From the NCBI RefSeq assembly GCF_021729035.1, contig NZ_JAJSAP010000009.1, forward strand, positions 82,578 to 146,577: a DNA stretch of 64,000 bases, read 5' to 3'. Both the position numbers and the translations under genes were made by a program. Origin of the DNA: Microbulbifer sediminum (GTDB lineage: Bacteria; Pseudomonadota; Gammaproteobacteria; Pseudomonadales; Cellvibrionaceae). Below the pieces are notes generated by a model. It was given only the letters and a program-made list of their open reading frames with translations, was not told where the DNA came from and did not search any database. Shown one piece after another: positions 42,401 to 51,116 of this stretch; position 1 is the first letter of the stretch, and the number at the start of each line of letters is the position of its first letter.

Positions 42401-42769
42401 TACATCCGCAAGTATGTTCTCCGGCGGCTACACACTGCAGGCAACGACCCGCGGGAGCAGGCCCGTCGCCGCGCGCTCGACCACTTCCGTCATGAATATC
42501 TCGATCTCGATATCCTCCTGTTCAAGGCACGGGACCGCGAGCAGATTTATGGATATCGGGCGGATCCCTATATTGGATGGGCGGGACGCGCCCGCTCAGT
42601 GTCACTTTTTGACGTGCCCGGTAACCATATTGGCATCCTGCTCTCCGGTAATGTCGAGCGCATTGCAGAGGTAATTCGGGAAAAAGCGCGGGATTATGCT
42701 GATACCCGGAAGAGCGCCGGCCGTGCCCGCAGAAACCAGCCACCATCAGCGCGGGCCAGCACCTCATGA
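39476..42769 (+). CDS. NRPS-like A-T-TE synthetase with degenerate N-terminal condensation remnant
   Basis: 1097 residues. Residues 1-235 resemble only the C-terminal end of a condensation domain (linker LDIVSADERRTQARFG) and lack HHxxxDG. Adenylation domain: FTSGTTGAPKG (394-404), YGSSETS (538-544), LLGRNDFQVQIDGNRVE (637-653), NFNGKVDR (728-735, Lys732). Carrier domain LGGNSL (786-791, Ser790). Thioesterase GASFGG (924-929, Ser926) with His in GNHIGIL. At the place of the conserved Asp that grips the amino group of amino acids there is Ser440 (TFSISMFEM), so the substrate is probably not an alpha-amino acid. A-T-TE enzymes of this build (RalA, atromentin synthetase) dimerise aryl-pyruvates. 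Product unknown. Overlaps the next gene by four bases. Confidence 0.85.
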   Translation: MAYPIKSTGAGTGAIPGTATPADDSPARSSAGTQRDAASRGEPFTFLEAGCATTLRNCVAGKMAPGLVLSGLVSAAFRQTRFGRLAIRCTFLPGHRTRSIVIDDLEGKHFHDVEAQVGLELQRAAEGERNPREAETTPVPVDVIISPEMPYGMASEDLQNLVAPLGEQPILWLSEQVAEACWLLRPGDSSADSIARLDSYVTAFALRRQENEPFLHESLDIVSADERRTQARFGRPYCESSHGVLLFEAVAGHAQSRPDHTALVDRYGTTSYSQLDNLANAAAALLAESGVRREDYVGLYIERSHLTVACLLGIQKLGAVYVPLDTEFPTSRLEAVCKQLEFRCIISSHESRAKVSALVQQVILTEQISTLAESDTLPAPDTVVDLDDCSHVFFTSGTTGAPKGILATHRNLDHSLSAALDRYEFTDSDRFVSMARSTFSISMFEMLTALRVGGSVAILAREDFLDSDLLLRAISGASVIHAVPSLLARIMDCLETSARRAVITSAVRTIISGGDTVPPELLERAKKIFPLARIFVCYGSSETSCMGCTYEVPQDRTIGRTKIGRPHANTHLQILDGYGNPVPLGAPGELYFSGPGVVRGYIDRPGENREKFREIDGRRYFATGDIGRFDQEGYVELLGRNDFQVQIDGNRVELQEIELQLKACDSIRQAVVSGWVPGNGQATQLVAYLVMTGDTALSRPALTAMLADHLPAYMIPAHFVVLTHLPTNFNGKVDRNRLPPPSRQNSLPTGTVAALPGSSTEERLYRIWCTYFPELDFSIHDSFFDLGGNSLKAVRMLTEVARTYGFAPPLRTLLTAPSISELAKAIDSGPITDDRRVVTAITNNPSASKTLYCCNGILQYRDLATALGNEWQVCGVALPEEASIITAGVADDWDSDITNFGQIVERYAAEIAAYQPHGPYYLCGASFGGLVAAEVARVFRSRGEEVAITALFDSWYPRQVDSSMARAGAVKKLKYYIRKYVLRRLHTAGNDPREQARRRALDHFRHEYLDLDILLFKARDREQIYGYRADPYIGWAGRARSVSLFDVPGNHIGILLSGNVERIAEVIREKARDYADTRKSAGRARRNQPPSARASTS

Positions 42770-43941
42770 CGCCGAACTCGCCCACTACTGCGCGCCAGTT
42801 CTTCCCGGAGCTCGAAGGGCTTCGGGGAGTGGCAATACTGTTAGTGCTGGTCAGTCACTTTGGCCTTGCGTCTGGTGCGCTGGCATTTGTCACCGATCTC
42901 GGCCTTGGGCACATAGGAGTCAGGCTGTTCTTTGTACTCAGCGGCTTCCTGATCACTGATATCCTGCTGCGGGACCTGGAAGCCGCCCATGCCAACCGGC
43001 TGGGCTGGAACCGGGTTTTCCTCAAGTTCTATACCAGCCGTGTGCTGCGTATTTTTCCGGTCTATTACCTGACGATCACCGCTCTTTACCTGATTGACTT
43101 TGAGGGTTTCCGGGAGATCGCCCTGTGGCACTATGCATACCTCTCCAACCTGGACGGCGTGCGCTACGTCACCACTGAGGTAGGCACCGCACTGCGTCAT
43201 CCATCGACCGCACATTTCTGGTCGCTGGCAATCGAAGAACAGTTCTACCTTATCTATCCGGTATTGGTCCTGTCGTTGAAAAGACGGGCCTTGCTGTTGG
43301 TACTCTGTGCAGCAATAGTCACGGCACCGGTATGGAGGCTGCTGTGTATTTTTGTACTGGACCCGCGCTACCCCCACAGTGGCCTGATGCTGCTTCCGGG
43401 GCTTATGGATTCTCTCTGCATCGGTGCCCTGGCCGCACTATACAGGAACTCACCTTCCCTATTCCCATCCCTGCCACAGCCCGTCATAAGGGGAGTGAGC
43501 CTCCTGGCGGGCGCGCTGGCGGCAGCACTATTTGTACTCAACGCACAGGATGTTGCGGTGCGGGCCTACCTGGCACTGTTTGACAGTACAGTCAGTGTTC
43601 TTTGCGCGCTGTTGATCCTGTACTTTATCGGCGCTCCGGGGGTTACACCGGCGGCACGCTTTTTGCGTCTGGCAGCTATGCGACTCGTCGGCAGAATCAG
43701 CTATGGCCTGTATATCTATCACGCCTTTGCAACCCACATCCTGTCCTGGCTATATCCCCGGGTTGGGCTCGCGATAGAACCGGAGTCCTCACTGCATACG
43801 GGGCTGCTATACATCATGGCTTTTACGATGGCTTACACATCCTGGCATTTGCTGGAGAGGCCACTGCTGGCGCTGAAACCCAGGCTGGCCAAGCGACTGG
43901 TGGCATCGACGGGCAAACTCCCGACGAAAGTCACCGTATAG
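42766..43941 (+). CDS. OafA-type acyltransferase (membrane)
   Basis: 391 residues with about ten membrane helices. Family motifs of acyltransferase 3: ELEGLRGVAILLVLVSHFGL (with the conserved His), RLFFVLSGFLI, FYTSRVLRIFPVYY and FWSLAIEEQFYLIYP. It usually O-acetylates sugars of polysaccharide repeat units across the inner membrane. The ATG overlaps the stop of the NRPS-like gene (ATGA), showing translational coupling. It could therefore acylate the synthetase product instead, but the polysaccharide setting makes sugar O-acylation more likely. Confidence 0.85.
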   Translation: MTPNSPTTARQFFPELEGLRGVAILLVLVSHFGLASGALAFVTDLGLGHIGVRLFFVLSGFLITDILLRDLEAAHANRLGWNRVFLKFYTSRVLRIFPVYYLTITALYLIDFEGFREIALWHYAYLSNLDGVRYVTTEVGTALRHPSTAHFWSLAIEEQFYLIYPVLVLSLKRRALLLVLCAAIVTAPVWRLLCIFVLDPRYPHSGLMLLPGLMDSLCIGALAALYRNSPSLFPSLPQPVIRGVSLLAGALAAALFVLNAQDVAVRAYLALFDSTVSVLCALLILYFIGAPGVTPAARFLRLAAMRLVGRISYGLYIYHAFATHILSWLYPRVGLAIEPESSLHTGLLYIMAFTMAYTSWHLLERPLLALKPRLAKRLVASTGKLPTKVTV

Positions 43942-43992
43942 GCTGTCAAGGCCGCATCCATCGGCAACCCCACGGAACCCTGTTAATTCACC

Positions 43993-45360
43993 ATGACGAC
44001 CCAACCCCTACACGGACGTATTGGCCTTTTCTTTTCTTCGCTACCACCACTGGCCAGTAGTGCCGGGATTGTGCTGGCATCCCAGGGTGCAACCATATTC
44101 CTGCGCCTGATCTCGACCATACTGCTGACAAGGCTCCTGGCACCGGAGGCATTTGGTGAGATTCTCGTGGTATCCACCATTACAGGCCTGATAACACTCT
44201 GCTCAGAGATTGGCCTGCGTGGCAGCATCATAAACAGCAACCGCGGTTTAGCCGATGCCGCCTATGTCAATACTGTCTGGACACTGCGCATATTGCAGTA
44301 TGGCCTTGTTGGTGCAGTGCTGCTGGCGGCATCACTCTTCATACACCATATCTATCCAGGCATTAGCAATATTGATGAATACCTGCGTATTTGTGCGCTG
44401 ACCGCACTCCTGACGGGACTTGCCTCAACCAAGGTCTTTCAACAGGAAAAACAATTGAGGCCAGCAAGGCCCGCCGCCATATTGCTGCTGGAACGGCTCA
44501 TCTCTCTATTGACCGCAATCCTGTTGTGTTCTCTATGGCCCGATGCGTCATCAGTTTTGTGGGCCAACGCCATCGCCGTAACCGGCACGGTAATACTTTC
44601 CCACAAGGTGCTTCCAGGCGTCACGAACCGAATCCACATTGATAGGGCTGCGCTTCATAGCATATTTAATTACGGTAAGTGGATGCTTCCCGCCACAATC
44701 GTAACCTGGGGCATCAGGGACGGCTACAAACTGGGGATCAGCTTTATACTCTTGCCCGGGCTGCTTGGTTTTTTTGCCATTGCATCCAATATAGGGCTTG
44801 TGCTGGCTACGGTGCTACGCGAATTCAGTGAAAAATGGTTATTCCCGGTTTACTGCCAGAATAAGGGCAGTGCGAATAATGAAGCTTTATCGGCGAAAAT
44901 ACGGCTGGGCATTTTTGCTGTCTCCGCGATCTTCATCCTGGCCCTGAGTTCGCTTTCCGGACCGTTGGTGAGGCTTTTATATACGCCTGAATTTTCCACC
45001 GTGGCAGATTTTTTAGCGGTTGTAGTGCTGGGTTCCGGCGGGCTTATCGTTACTGCACTGTACTTGCCGGTACTTAAGGCGCATGCTGATTCACGAAGGG
45101 TATTCCTGGTTCGCCTGATCCAATTGGGCACTATCAGTGTCGGCATGTTCCTCGGTTACCTGTATGGGAACAGTGCTTACATCATAGGAGGAACAGCATT
45201 CGGCCAGCTGGCAGCAGGGTTGGCGACTGTTGCAGTGGCCCTTCCCTATTTCAATAGAAAAACAATGCTGCTCGATGGAGTTATTTTTTCTGTTCCAATG
45301 ATTCTATTGTTACCCGGGTATATCAGCGAGCTGGCTGTTTCGCTGTCCACCCATGGATAA
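43993..45360 (+). CDS. Oligosaccharide flippase (Wzx-like)
   Basis: 455 residues with about twelve to fourteen membrane helices and the usual polysaccharide-flippase opening (ASQGATIFLRLISTILLTRLL). FGEILVVSTITGLI and a long charged loop (KLGISFILLPGLLGFF) follow. It would move undecaprenyl-linked repeat units to the periplasmic face for the Wzy-like polymerase. Starts 51 bases after the acyltransferase, same strand; ends at a strong terminator. Confidence 0.85.
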   Translation: MTTQPLHGRIGLFFSSLPPLASSAGIVLASQGATIFLRLISTILLTRLLAPEAFGEILVVSTITGLITLCSEIGLRGSIINSNRGLADAAYVNTVWTLRILQYGLVGAVLLAASLFIHHIYPGISNIDEYLRICALTALLTGLASTKVFQQEKQLRPARPAAILLLERLISLLTAILLCSLWPDASSVLWANAIAVTGTVILSHKVLPGVTNRIHIDRAALHSIFNYGKWMLPATIVTWGIRDGYKLGISFILLPGLLGFFAIASNIGLVLATVLREFSEKWLFPVYCQNKGSANNEALSAKIRLGIFAVSAIFILALSSLSGPLVRLLYTPEFSTVADFLAVVVLGSGGLIVTALYLPVLKAHADSRRVFLVRLIQLGTISVGMFLGYLYGNSAYIIGGTAFGQLAAGLATVAVALPYFNRKTMLLDGVIFSVPMILLLPGYISELAVSLSTHG

Positions 45361-45381
45361 TGGGGCAAAAATTGCCCCATT
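45359..45381. terminator. Bidirectional terminator hairpin
   Basis: AATGGGGCAA and TTGCCCCATT pair perfectly around AAA, beginning at the flippase stop codon. AT-rich DNA follows on both sides, and the minus-strand sulfotransferase stop is 12 bases away, so it can serve both convergent genes. Confidence 0.8.
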
Positions 45382-45392
45382 ATTTCCCCGGA

Positions 45393-46409
45393 TTAAACGG
45401 CCTCGTGGTATTTTTTCCCGGAGTCGATGGAAACAACCCGGGCTTGCTCCGCCCAAAGCCAGCTTGAAGGGACAGGACGACCCAGCAGCTCCTGCAGCGC
45501 AAGCATTTCTTCCCGATATCGGTCAAAAAGCCAGCTCTGGATTTCCTTTGGCGGCCTTTTCGGTAGCTCGACTGTCCTGGCCTTACGGTCTGCGATCGCC
45601 CGCACCCATCTGCTGGAACGGAATGCCTGGCGAATCCTTGACCGCAGGCTGCGAGGCAGCAATCTTTTCAATACCCTGCCCAGCATACTTTTCTCCAGTT
45701 CCTGCAACCATGCAGTAACCTTTTTTTCTTTATTCCACTGGCCTGCCGCATTGGCACGCTGGAATGTTCTACCTCGAATGTGCGGCACATTCAGGAACTG
45801 GTCCAGCTCTTCACTGTGCCGCTCCGGATCCGCCAGAAGCTCATCCAAAATGAATACTTTTACCTGTTCCCGGGGGAAGTACTCAAGGTAAGCGCGCAGG
45901 CACTTGCAATAGAGCCCCGCGTCAATGATATCTGGCAGTTCCCGTACAGCCCGGTCGAAGTCGAGCACCGGCTTCCCCTCAGAGATCCGCTCGTTCATTC
46001 GATGGATATAGTGTGACCATGCTCTCTCTACTGGGTTTCTCAGCAGGTAAATAATTTTTGCGCTTGGCACTTGCATGGCAATGCGCTCGGGAATATTGCG
46101 CTCGTCCAGGCCACGGGAATAGCCCGTGGAGCAGTCCCCTAAAAGCTGTCCCGGCTTTGCAGCTTCGTAAAGCGCCTGATACCACTTGTAGTCATCTTGC
46201 GAAGCGTACCGGAAAGAAAAATACTCTGGCTCCTTTCTAGCCGGGAGAAATATTTGCGGGTGCTGCTCGAGGTAAAAGTAAAGTGAGGTGGACGCAGACT
46301 TCATTGCACCGATCACAAAAAAGTCTGGCAACAGCGGATTTTTCTTCTTTTCGCGTCCGGTTCCGCCAGCGTCAACAGAACGGGCTGCAGCAAATCCTTT
46401 TGCACGCAT
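45393..46409 (-). CDS. Sulfotransferase
   Basis: 338 residues, cytoplasmic. PAPS-binding segment PDFFVIGAMKSASTSLYFYL (with the lysine that contacts the phosphosulfate), then the 3'-phosphate-binding IIYLLRNPVERAWSHYIHRM, both hallmarks of the sulfotransferase family that modifies glycans. In an exopolysaccharide locus it most likely sulfates the sugar chain, a feature of many marine polysaccharides. It is encoded opposite to the flanking plus-strand genes and has its own promoter in the following 1 kb gap. A PAPS-synthesis gene is not in the window. Confidence 0.85.
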   Translation of the reverse strand: MRAKGFAAARSVDAGGTGREKKKNPLLPDFFVIGAMKSASTSLYFYLEQHPQIFLPARKEPEYFSFRYASQDDYKWYQALYEAAKPGQLLGDCSTGYSRGLDERNIPERIAMQVPSAKIIYLLRNPVERAWSHYIHRMNERISEGKPVLDFDRAVRELPDIIDAGLYCKCLRAYLEYFPREQVKVFILDELLADPERHSEELDQFLNVPHIRGRTFQRANAAGQWNKEKKVTAWLQELEKSMLGRVLKRLLPRSLRSRIRQAFRSSRWVRAIADRKARTVELPKRPPKEIQSWLFDRYREEMLALQELLGRPVPSSWLWAEQARVVSIDSGKKYHEAV

Positions 46410-47466
46410 AATATTTCCTTCAGTGCTACATCATTGGGTGGTAATGGACTAATTCAGATCTATTGCCCGGTTCAGGTACGAATTCAATATTACTGGCGCC
46501 ATGCTTTTATTGCGCGTGGATTTACGTTCCAGCAACTACTGGCAGCGTGAGGAAAGCAAACAGCATACAATTCTCATGCCAGACATAAGAATGGCGATGT
46601 TGATCACGCGCTGAGTACGCCCTGTCAGTTCGGTCCACAGTCCGCCTGGCAACTGCCAGACCCTGCTCCAATTCAAGCCCCGAATGTCAGCGACCAGACT
46701 TTTCCGATTTCGGTACCCCGGATACCAGCTGTATTTTATGCCAAGCAGGCCGGCCATGCATCGAAAACGCTCTGTTTTGCATGACTGACCGTCGGCAGAA
46801 ATTTCGCTCTGGTTCCGGGAATTCGCTTTTCGATCTTGCCCAATCCGCCCGGATTGACCCGATGCCATTTTCAGCCAAACAGCGCACATTCCTGCACTCC
46901 TGTTTCGGTTAAGGCTCCTGTTTCTGCACCTTTGTGCCATTATCCGCATTCATGCAGCCCCCACTAACTTTGACTGAACCGTATCAGCGGGTTTGACGCC
47001 GTTTGCGGCAGTAAACGAATGTGCCAAATAGAACGTGTTAGTTAGCCTGCTGTACCAGCTGTTTCCTGGTTATCGTTCGTATTAGCCGTTTCGTGAATTT
47101 CTTCCGGTTCTCTATGAGGCGCGGGGTGACATGTAAAAGGTATAATCGTGTTCATGCTGTTCATGCCCCTGGTTCCCGGTTGTGGATCGATAATTCCATA
47201 ATGCTCAGCGCCAGATTTTTCCTGCGGTGAAGGCATGTAGCCTCCACGCCCGTGTCCGTCCGCTGTAGGAATTGTGTTTGAGTTTTTTCCAGGCGGGTTA
47301 GCGCTTCAATTATTGCCCGGCAATGTCCAGGCTGTTCAGTTGCACTTTTCGCTTTTATTGGTTCTTTGTGACAGCTGGTCAATGTACGGGCACCAATATC
47401 AGTTTGGAACCACGTTTACAATTACGCTGTCCATCCATGACAGCTTATCTAATACGGATATTAACG
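46410..47466. other. 1-kb gap, no gene supported
   Basis: The stretch contains short open frames only. The longest (minus strand, 46536-46949) has an odd Arg/Cys/Ser-rich composition and no ribosome binding site. The promoters of the sulfotransferase (minus) and the lipoprotein (plus) must be here. No repeat or RNA gene was recognised. Confidence 0.4.
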
Positions 47467-49674
47467 ATGTTCAGGCTTGCTCTTTCGATTTTCGTGCTGA
47501 CGTTACTCACAGGCTGTGGAGGCGGAGGATCGAACGATAATGACGGGGCTTCGGGCAGGACATCCCTGACGAATTCGCCCCCCGTCATTACGCTGTCAGG
47601 TAGTTCCCGTATAGTGCTTACTTATGGCACCGCCTATAAAGAGCCTGGCGCAACAGCGGAGGATAATGAAGACGGGGACATCAGCGACCAGATCGTTATT
47701 GGCGGGGATGAAGTCGATCCATTTTCACCTGCCACCTATATCGTGACCTATTCTGTTGAGGATTCCGCCGGGGCCTCGGATAAGCGATCTCGCGAGGTCG
47801 TGGTGAATGATAACTCAGCTCCGGTGATATCGCTTAAAGGCAGTAGACGGGTGGTAATCCCTGTGGGCTCGGATTACGAAGATGCCGGGGCAACGGCTGA
47901 GGACCCGGAGGACGGTGACCTGACGGGACAACTTGTCAGCACCTCCAACGTTGATACGAGTGCTCCTGGCCACTACTGGGTACGCTACTCTGCCAGGGAC
48001 TCCGGCGGGGTGGAAAGCACCAGAGAGCGTACCGTACTTGTTGGTCATGGAGGAGTTCAGTCAGACGATATCACCGCAAGACTGCGTTCACTCACCAGAA
48101 CAGAGGCCGTTTCGCCGGAGACAATCTACTTTTCTGCCCAGGAGTCCACAGATGCCGCCTGTAGTGACCTGAGCGGCGGTTCGGATTCCGAGGCCTGTGC
48201 TACGGGTCAATGGTTTCGATACCACTTCGACTTTGATGATCCGGATTCAGGCAACTTCTCAACCACTGGTATTAGCCGGAACTCCCAGGTGGGCCCGTCT
48301 CCCCGCGCCCTGCACACTTTCACCTGCAAACCTGAAAGCAGCAACTACCAGGATGGTGCCTGTGAATATCGGGTGGGCGTTCGCGTCCAGTCGCCAGACC
48401 AGGCGTATGGCGAGGACTTCATCACCATCCGCGTACTCGCTCAGGAAAGTGCCTACGCCGCTGAGGATGTGATTTGCGTTTCTCCCACCAGCAACTTCTC
48501 CGGGTGCCCCCAGGGTGCAAGTAGACACGTATCCGTGCCGCAGCCAGGTGAGTTCAGCGGCAAGCGGGTCCTGCTGCATGCCGGGGAGCGGTTCGGCGAT
48601 ATCTGTATAGGCTATCAGGAACGGGACGTTACCGTGGCAAGTTATGGCGACGGTAAGCGCCCTGTTGTTCCGCTTGTCCAGGTCGGCGTTGTGGATCGCT
48701 GCCTGGACGTGCCGCGGACAGAGGACGCGCGGAGTTACCCCATGCTTGCGAAAGACGCACAGGGCCATATTACCCAGGGCTGGGCCTATGGAATTACGGT
48801 AACCGGACTCAAAGTGGGCCGGGCAATTACGGGGACGTCCGCCACTCTGGTCACCATGCACGACCTGGATATGGACTGGTCGGAGACCGGTGAGTTTCCC
48901 GGGTTTTTCGCCTTCGGTGACTCAACCAATTACTGCATGAACAATCCGAACGAGCTGGACTGTGACCAGGTACCTTTATCGTATGGGATTTTCTTTACCG
49001 ACTCTGTGCAACGTGCGAGGAGCGACAACCTGCCTAATGTCAATATAGGCTGTATGAATAACTGCCTGATGGTGAACGGCGGCATTGCCGGCGTTGACAC
49101 CAAGACGGCTATCGAGCATAACGCCCGGTTTATGGGAGCCTGGGGCCTGGTCGTTTCGAATGTCTGGTTCAGGGGGAACCATATCGGCCAGCGGGGAGGC
49201 AAACACCGGCTGACCCTTCGGCAGTCAGATGCTTTTGATCGGGTAGATATTAGCAAGGATCCTGAGGATTTCAGTCTCCGCGCGAATTACACTCGCCCAA
49301 GGACATTGTCAGGACATTTTACGCCCCATTTCAATTTTGTCTTTGACAGCATTTTCAACGATACAGAGATGGATCCCCAGCACGACTCAGCATCTTTTAC
49401 TGAACTCGAGTCCGGTCACCTGTACTCCGGCTTTTTCAACAATGAGTACCTGCTGGACCAGGTGGATCAGAACCAGGCCCAGATGCGCCTCGGTGGGGTA
49501 AATATCATGGCCACGGACAACGTCTTCAACTCTGTCAATATGGAGTGCATCCTTGATAGCGATCACCCAGACGGCTCTGCGCTCCAGGATAATGACAGAA
49601 TATTTACTGATGTAGCTGGTTGTGGTGCCACAATTGGTCGCGACTATGCGATACCGCTGAAGCCGGGCACTTAA
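47467..49674 (+). CDS. Lipoprotein with two Ig-like (DUF5011) domains and a beta-helix-like C-terminal region
   Basis: About 735 residues from the ATG at 47467; upstream in-frame codons spoil the signal. Lipobox LTGC with Cys17, then a Gly/Asn/Asp-rich linker. Two DUF5011/HYR-like repeats follow at about 38-110 and 118-190 (each V-I-T/S-L-x-G-S ... EDGDI/L). Residues about 210-735 are rich in short beta runs with N, D, G and T, such as VNIGCMNNCLMVNGGIAG and FRGNHIGQRGGKHRLTL, the composition of right-handed beta-helices found in polysaccharide lyases and depolymerases. It probably binds or trims the exopolysaccharide at the outer membrane. Enzyme class undecided. Confidence 0.65.
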   Translation: MFRLALSIFVLTLLTGCGGGGSNDNDGASGRTSLTNSPPVITLSGSSRIVLTYGTAYKEPGATAEDNEDGDISDQIVIGGDEVDPFSPATYIVTYSVEDSAGASDKRSREVVVNDNSAPVISLKGSRRVVIPVGSDYEDAGATAEDPEDGDLTGQLVSTSNVDTSAPGHYWVRYSARDSGGVESTRERTVLVGHGGVQSDDITARLRSLTRTEAVSPETIYFSAQESTDAACSDLSGGSDSEACATGQWFRYHFDFDDPDSGNFSTTGISRNSQVGPSPRALHTFTCKPESSNYQDGACEYRVGVRVQSPDQAYGEDFITIRVLAQESAYAAEDVICVSPTSNFSGCPQGASRHVSVPQPGEFSGKRVLLHAGERFGDICIGYQERDVTVASYGDGKRPVVPLVQVGVVDRCLDVPRTEDARSYPMLAKDAQGHITQGWAYGITVTGLKVGRAITGTSATLVTMHDLDMDWSETGEFPGFFAFGDSTNYCMNNPNELDCDQVPLSYGIFFTDSVQRARSDNLPNVNIGCMNNCLMVNGGIAGVDTKTAIEHNARFMGAWGLVVSNVWFRGNHIGQRGGKHRLTLRQSDAFDRVDISKDPEDFSLRANYTRPRTLSGHFTPHFNFVFDSIFNDTEMDPQHDSASFTELESGHLYSGFFNNEYLLDQVDQNQAQMRLGGVNIMATDNVFNSVNMECILDSDHPDGSALQDNDRIFTDVAGCGATIGRDYAIPLKPGT

Positions 49675-49681
49675 CAAAAGC

Positions 49682-49704
49682 GCCGGCTTATTCTTAAGCC
49701 CGGC
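49682..49704. terminator. Imperfect hairpin between convergent genes
   Basis: GCCGGCTTA pairs with TAAGCCCGGC (one extra base) around a short TTCT loop, eight bases after the lipoprotein stop; no good T-run. Possibly a shared terminator with the polymerase gene ending at 49733. Confidence 0.4.
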
Positions 49705-49732
49705 CAAAGCGCCGGGCGGCCCTCCCTCACAG

Positions 49733-51115
49733 TCATCCTGGTACCGGCGGTTCCCCCCTGGAATAAGTGTTCCCAGCAGTATGCAATGTGTCACGGGCAG
49801 TGACGCGGTTATAGGTTACTCCGCCTATACAACCGAACAAAAACCAGAGCCAGGAGTACAGGGAACTGTTTGGTAGCTGGTTCATCATCATTAACGCGCC
49901 CAGCAGCGCCGCCCCGGCAAACAGTGACCGGCGCCGGGGGTCACTGGCCATTTTTGCAGCTTTCAGGGCGCGGAAAATACTGCCGGACATCAGCCCAAAG
50001 AGCCCGGCAAACATCACGAGCCCATAAGTCCCCAGCTGGATAATCCAGAAACCGTCTGTGACCGAGTCTGCCAGGCGATTCCTGCCCCATGCCCCCCAGC
50101 CCAGCAGAAGCTTCTCCCGTGCATGTTCCAGGAGGCGTTCCTCATGGTAAAAGCGGAAATCCAGGGACTGGGCACGGCCCTCCCCGAACAGCGCAGCAAA
50201 GTCGACAAATTCCCGATGTGGAAACAGGTCAAGAATGCAGAGCATTGGGTAGGCGATGACAATCGTACATATTGTTCGTGTTAACAGGCTGGTAAGGAAT
50301 GCCGGCATGAACATGATTGTGCAAAAGCCGACGATTCCTATCAGCCAGGCCGCAACGGACTTGCATACGACAAGAATCAGAGCCAGGTAAAACGAAAAAA
50401 ACACGGTTGGTACAGGCGAAATGCGCTGGCGTGCCCTGGACAGGATGGCGGTAATAATAAACGGGACCGTATAGAAAACGGCGAGAAGAAGGCCGTGGCC
50501 GATAAACACTACCGGCCTGAAGCCGCCGAAACGGACTTGCTGGGCAAAACTGTGCGGAAAGAACCCATAAAGCATCGTGTGGAGCTGTGGGCTCATCCGC
50601 GCCTCATACAGTACAAGCGGCGTATATACCAAAGCCAACAACACCAGAAGACGAAAGACCCTGATCAGGTCCTGATCCGTTCTCACCAGCGCGAGACCCA
50701 GGATGAAAGGCAAAATCATCAGGTACGTCTCTACGATGGCTGTCAGGCTGTCTTTTACCGTAAGTCCGCGGATAAAAATTTCACCATTGAAATAGGGCTC
50801 ACCATTGGTGAGCACAGTGGCAACGGGTGAAAGCAATAGGAGGACAACGATAAAGCGCTCTATGCCGCGCGGTGGTATTCCAACGAACCCCGTCCCCTTG
50901 ACCAGTAGGCACGCTACTGCTGCTGTAATGACTGGAATGGTCTCCTGGTCAAGGGGCGGCAATAATGGAAGGTCAAATTCAACCTTTACCGGCAAAAAAA
51001 GGTAACCACCGACGATGGTGATAAAAGTGGCGGTAATAGCCGGTAACCGGCTGTAGAGCAATGCCGCCAGCGCCGGCCAGAGGAGTAATACCAGGTAAGC
51101 GCTGGGGCTCGGCAT
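49733..51115 (-). CDS. Polysaccharide polymerase/ligase-like membrane protein (Wzy candidate)
   Basis: 460 residues with about eleven hydrophobic segments and one large periplasmic loop (about 275-340) containing HEERLLEHAREKLLLGWGAWGRNR, similar to the Wzy_C/O-antigen ligase pattern. No sequence motif of this family is invariant, so the call rests on topology, the loop and the setting among glycosyltransferases, flippase and copolymerase. It would join repeat units in the periplasm. The frame ends two bases after the GT4 gene that precedes it in the operon. Confidence 0.7.
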   Translation of the reverse strand: MPSPSAYLVLLLWPALAALLYSRLPAITATFITIVGGYLFLPVKVEFDLPLLPPLDQETIPVITAAVACLLVKGTGFVGIPPRGIERFIVVLLLLSPVATVLTNGEPYFNGEIFIRGLTVKDSLTAIVETYLMILPFILGLALVRTDQDLIRVFRLLVLLALVYTPLVLYEARMSPQLHTMLYGFFPHSFAQQVRFGGFRPVVFIGHGLLLAVFYTVPFIITAILSRARQRISPVPTVFFSFYLALILVVCKSVAAWLIGIVGFCTIMFMPAFLTSLLTRTICTIVIAYPMLCILDLFPHREFVDFAALFGEGRAQSLDFRFYHEERLLEHAREKLLLGWGAWGRNRLADSVTDGFWIIQLGTYGLVMFAGLFGLMSGSIFRALKAAKMASDPRRRSLFAGAALLGALMMMNQLPNSSLYSWLWFLFGCIGGVTYNRVTARDTLHTAGNTYSRGEPPVPG

Positions 51116-51116
51116 G

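Noticed and set aside
46536..46949. A 137-codon minus-strand frame
   Set aside because: Odd composition, no ribosome binding site, no family resemblance; treated as chance.
50803..50817. Palindrome CTCACCATTGGTGAG, similar to the one at 14820
   Set aside because: It lies inside the Wzy-like coding sequence and has different central bases, so it is likely chance.
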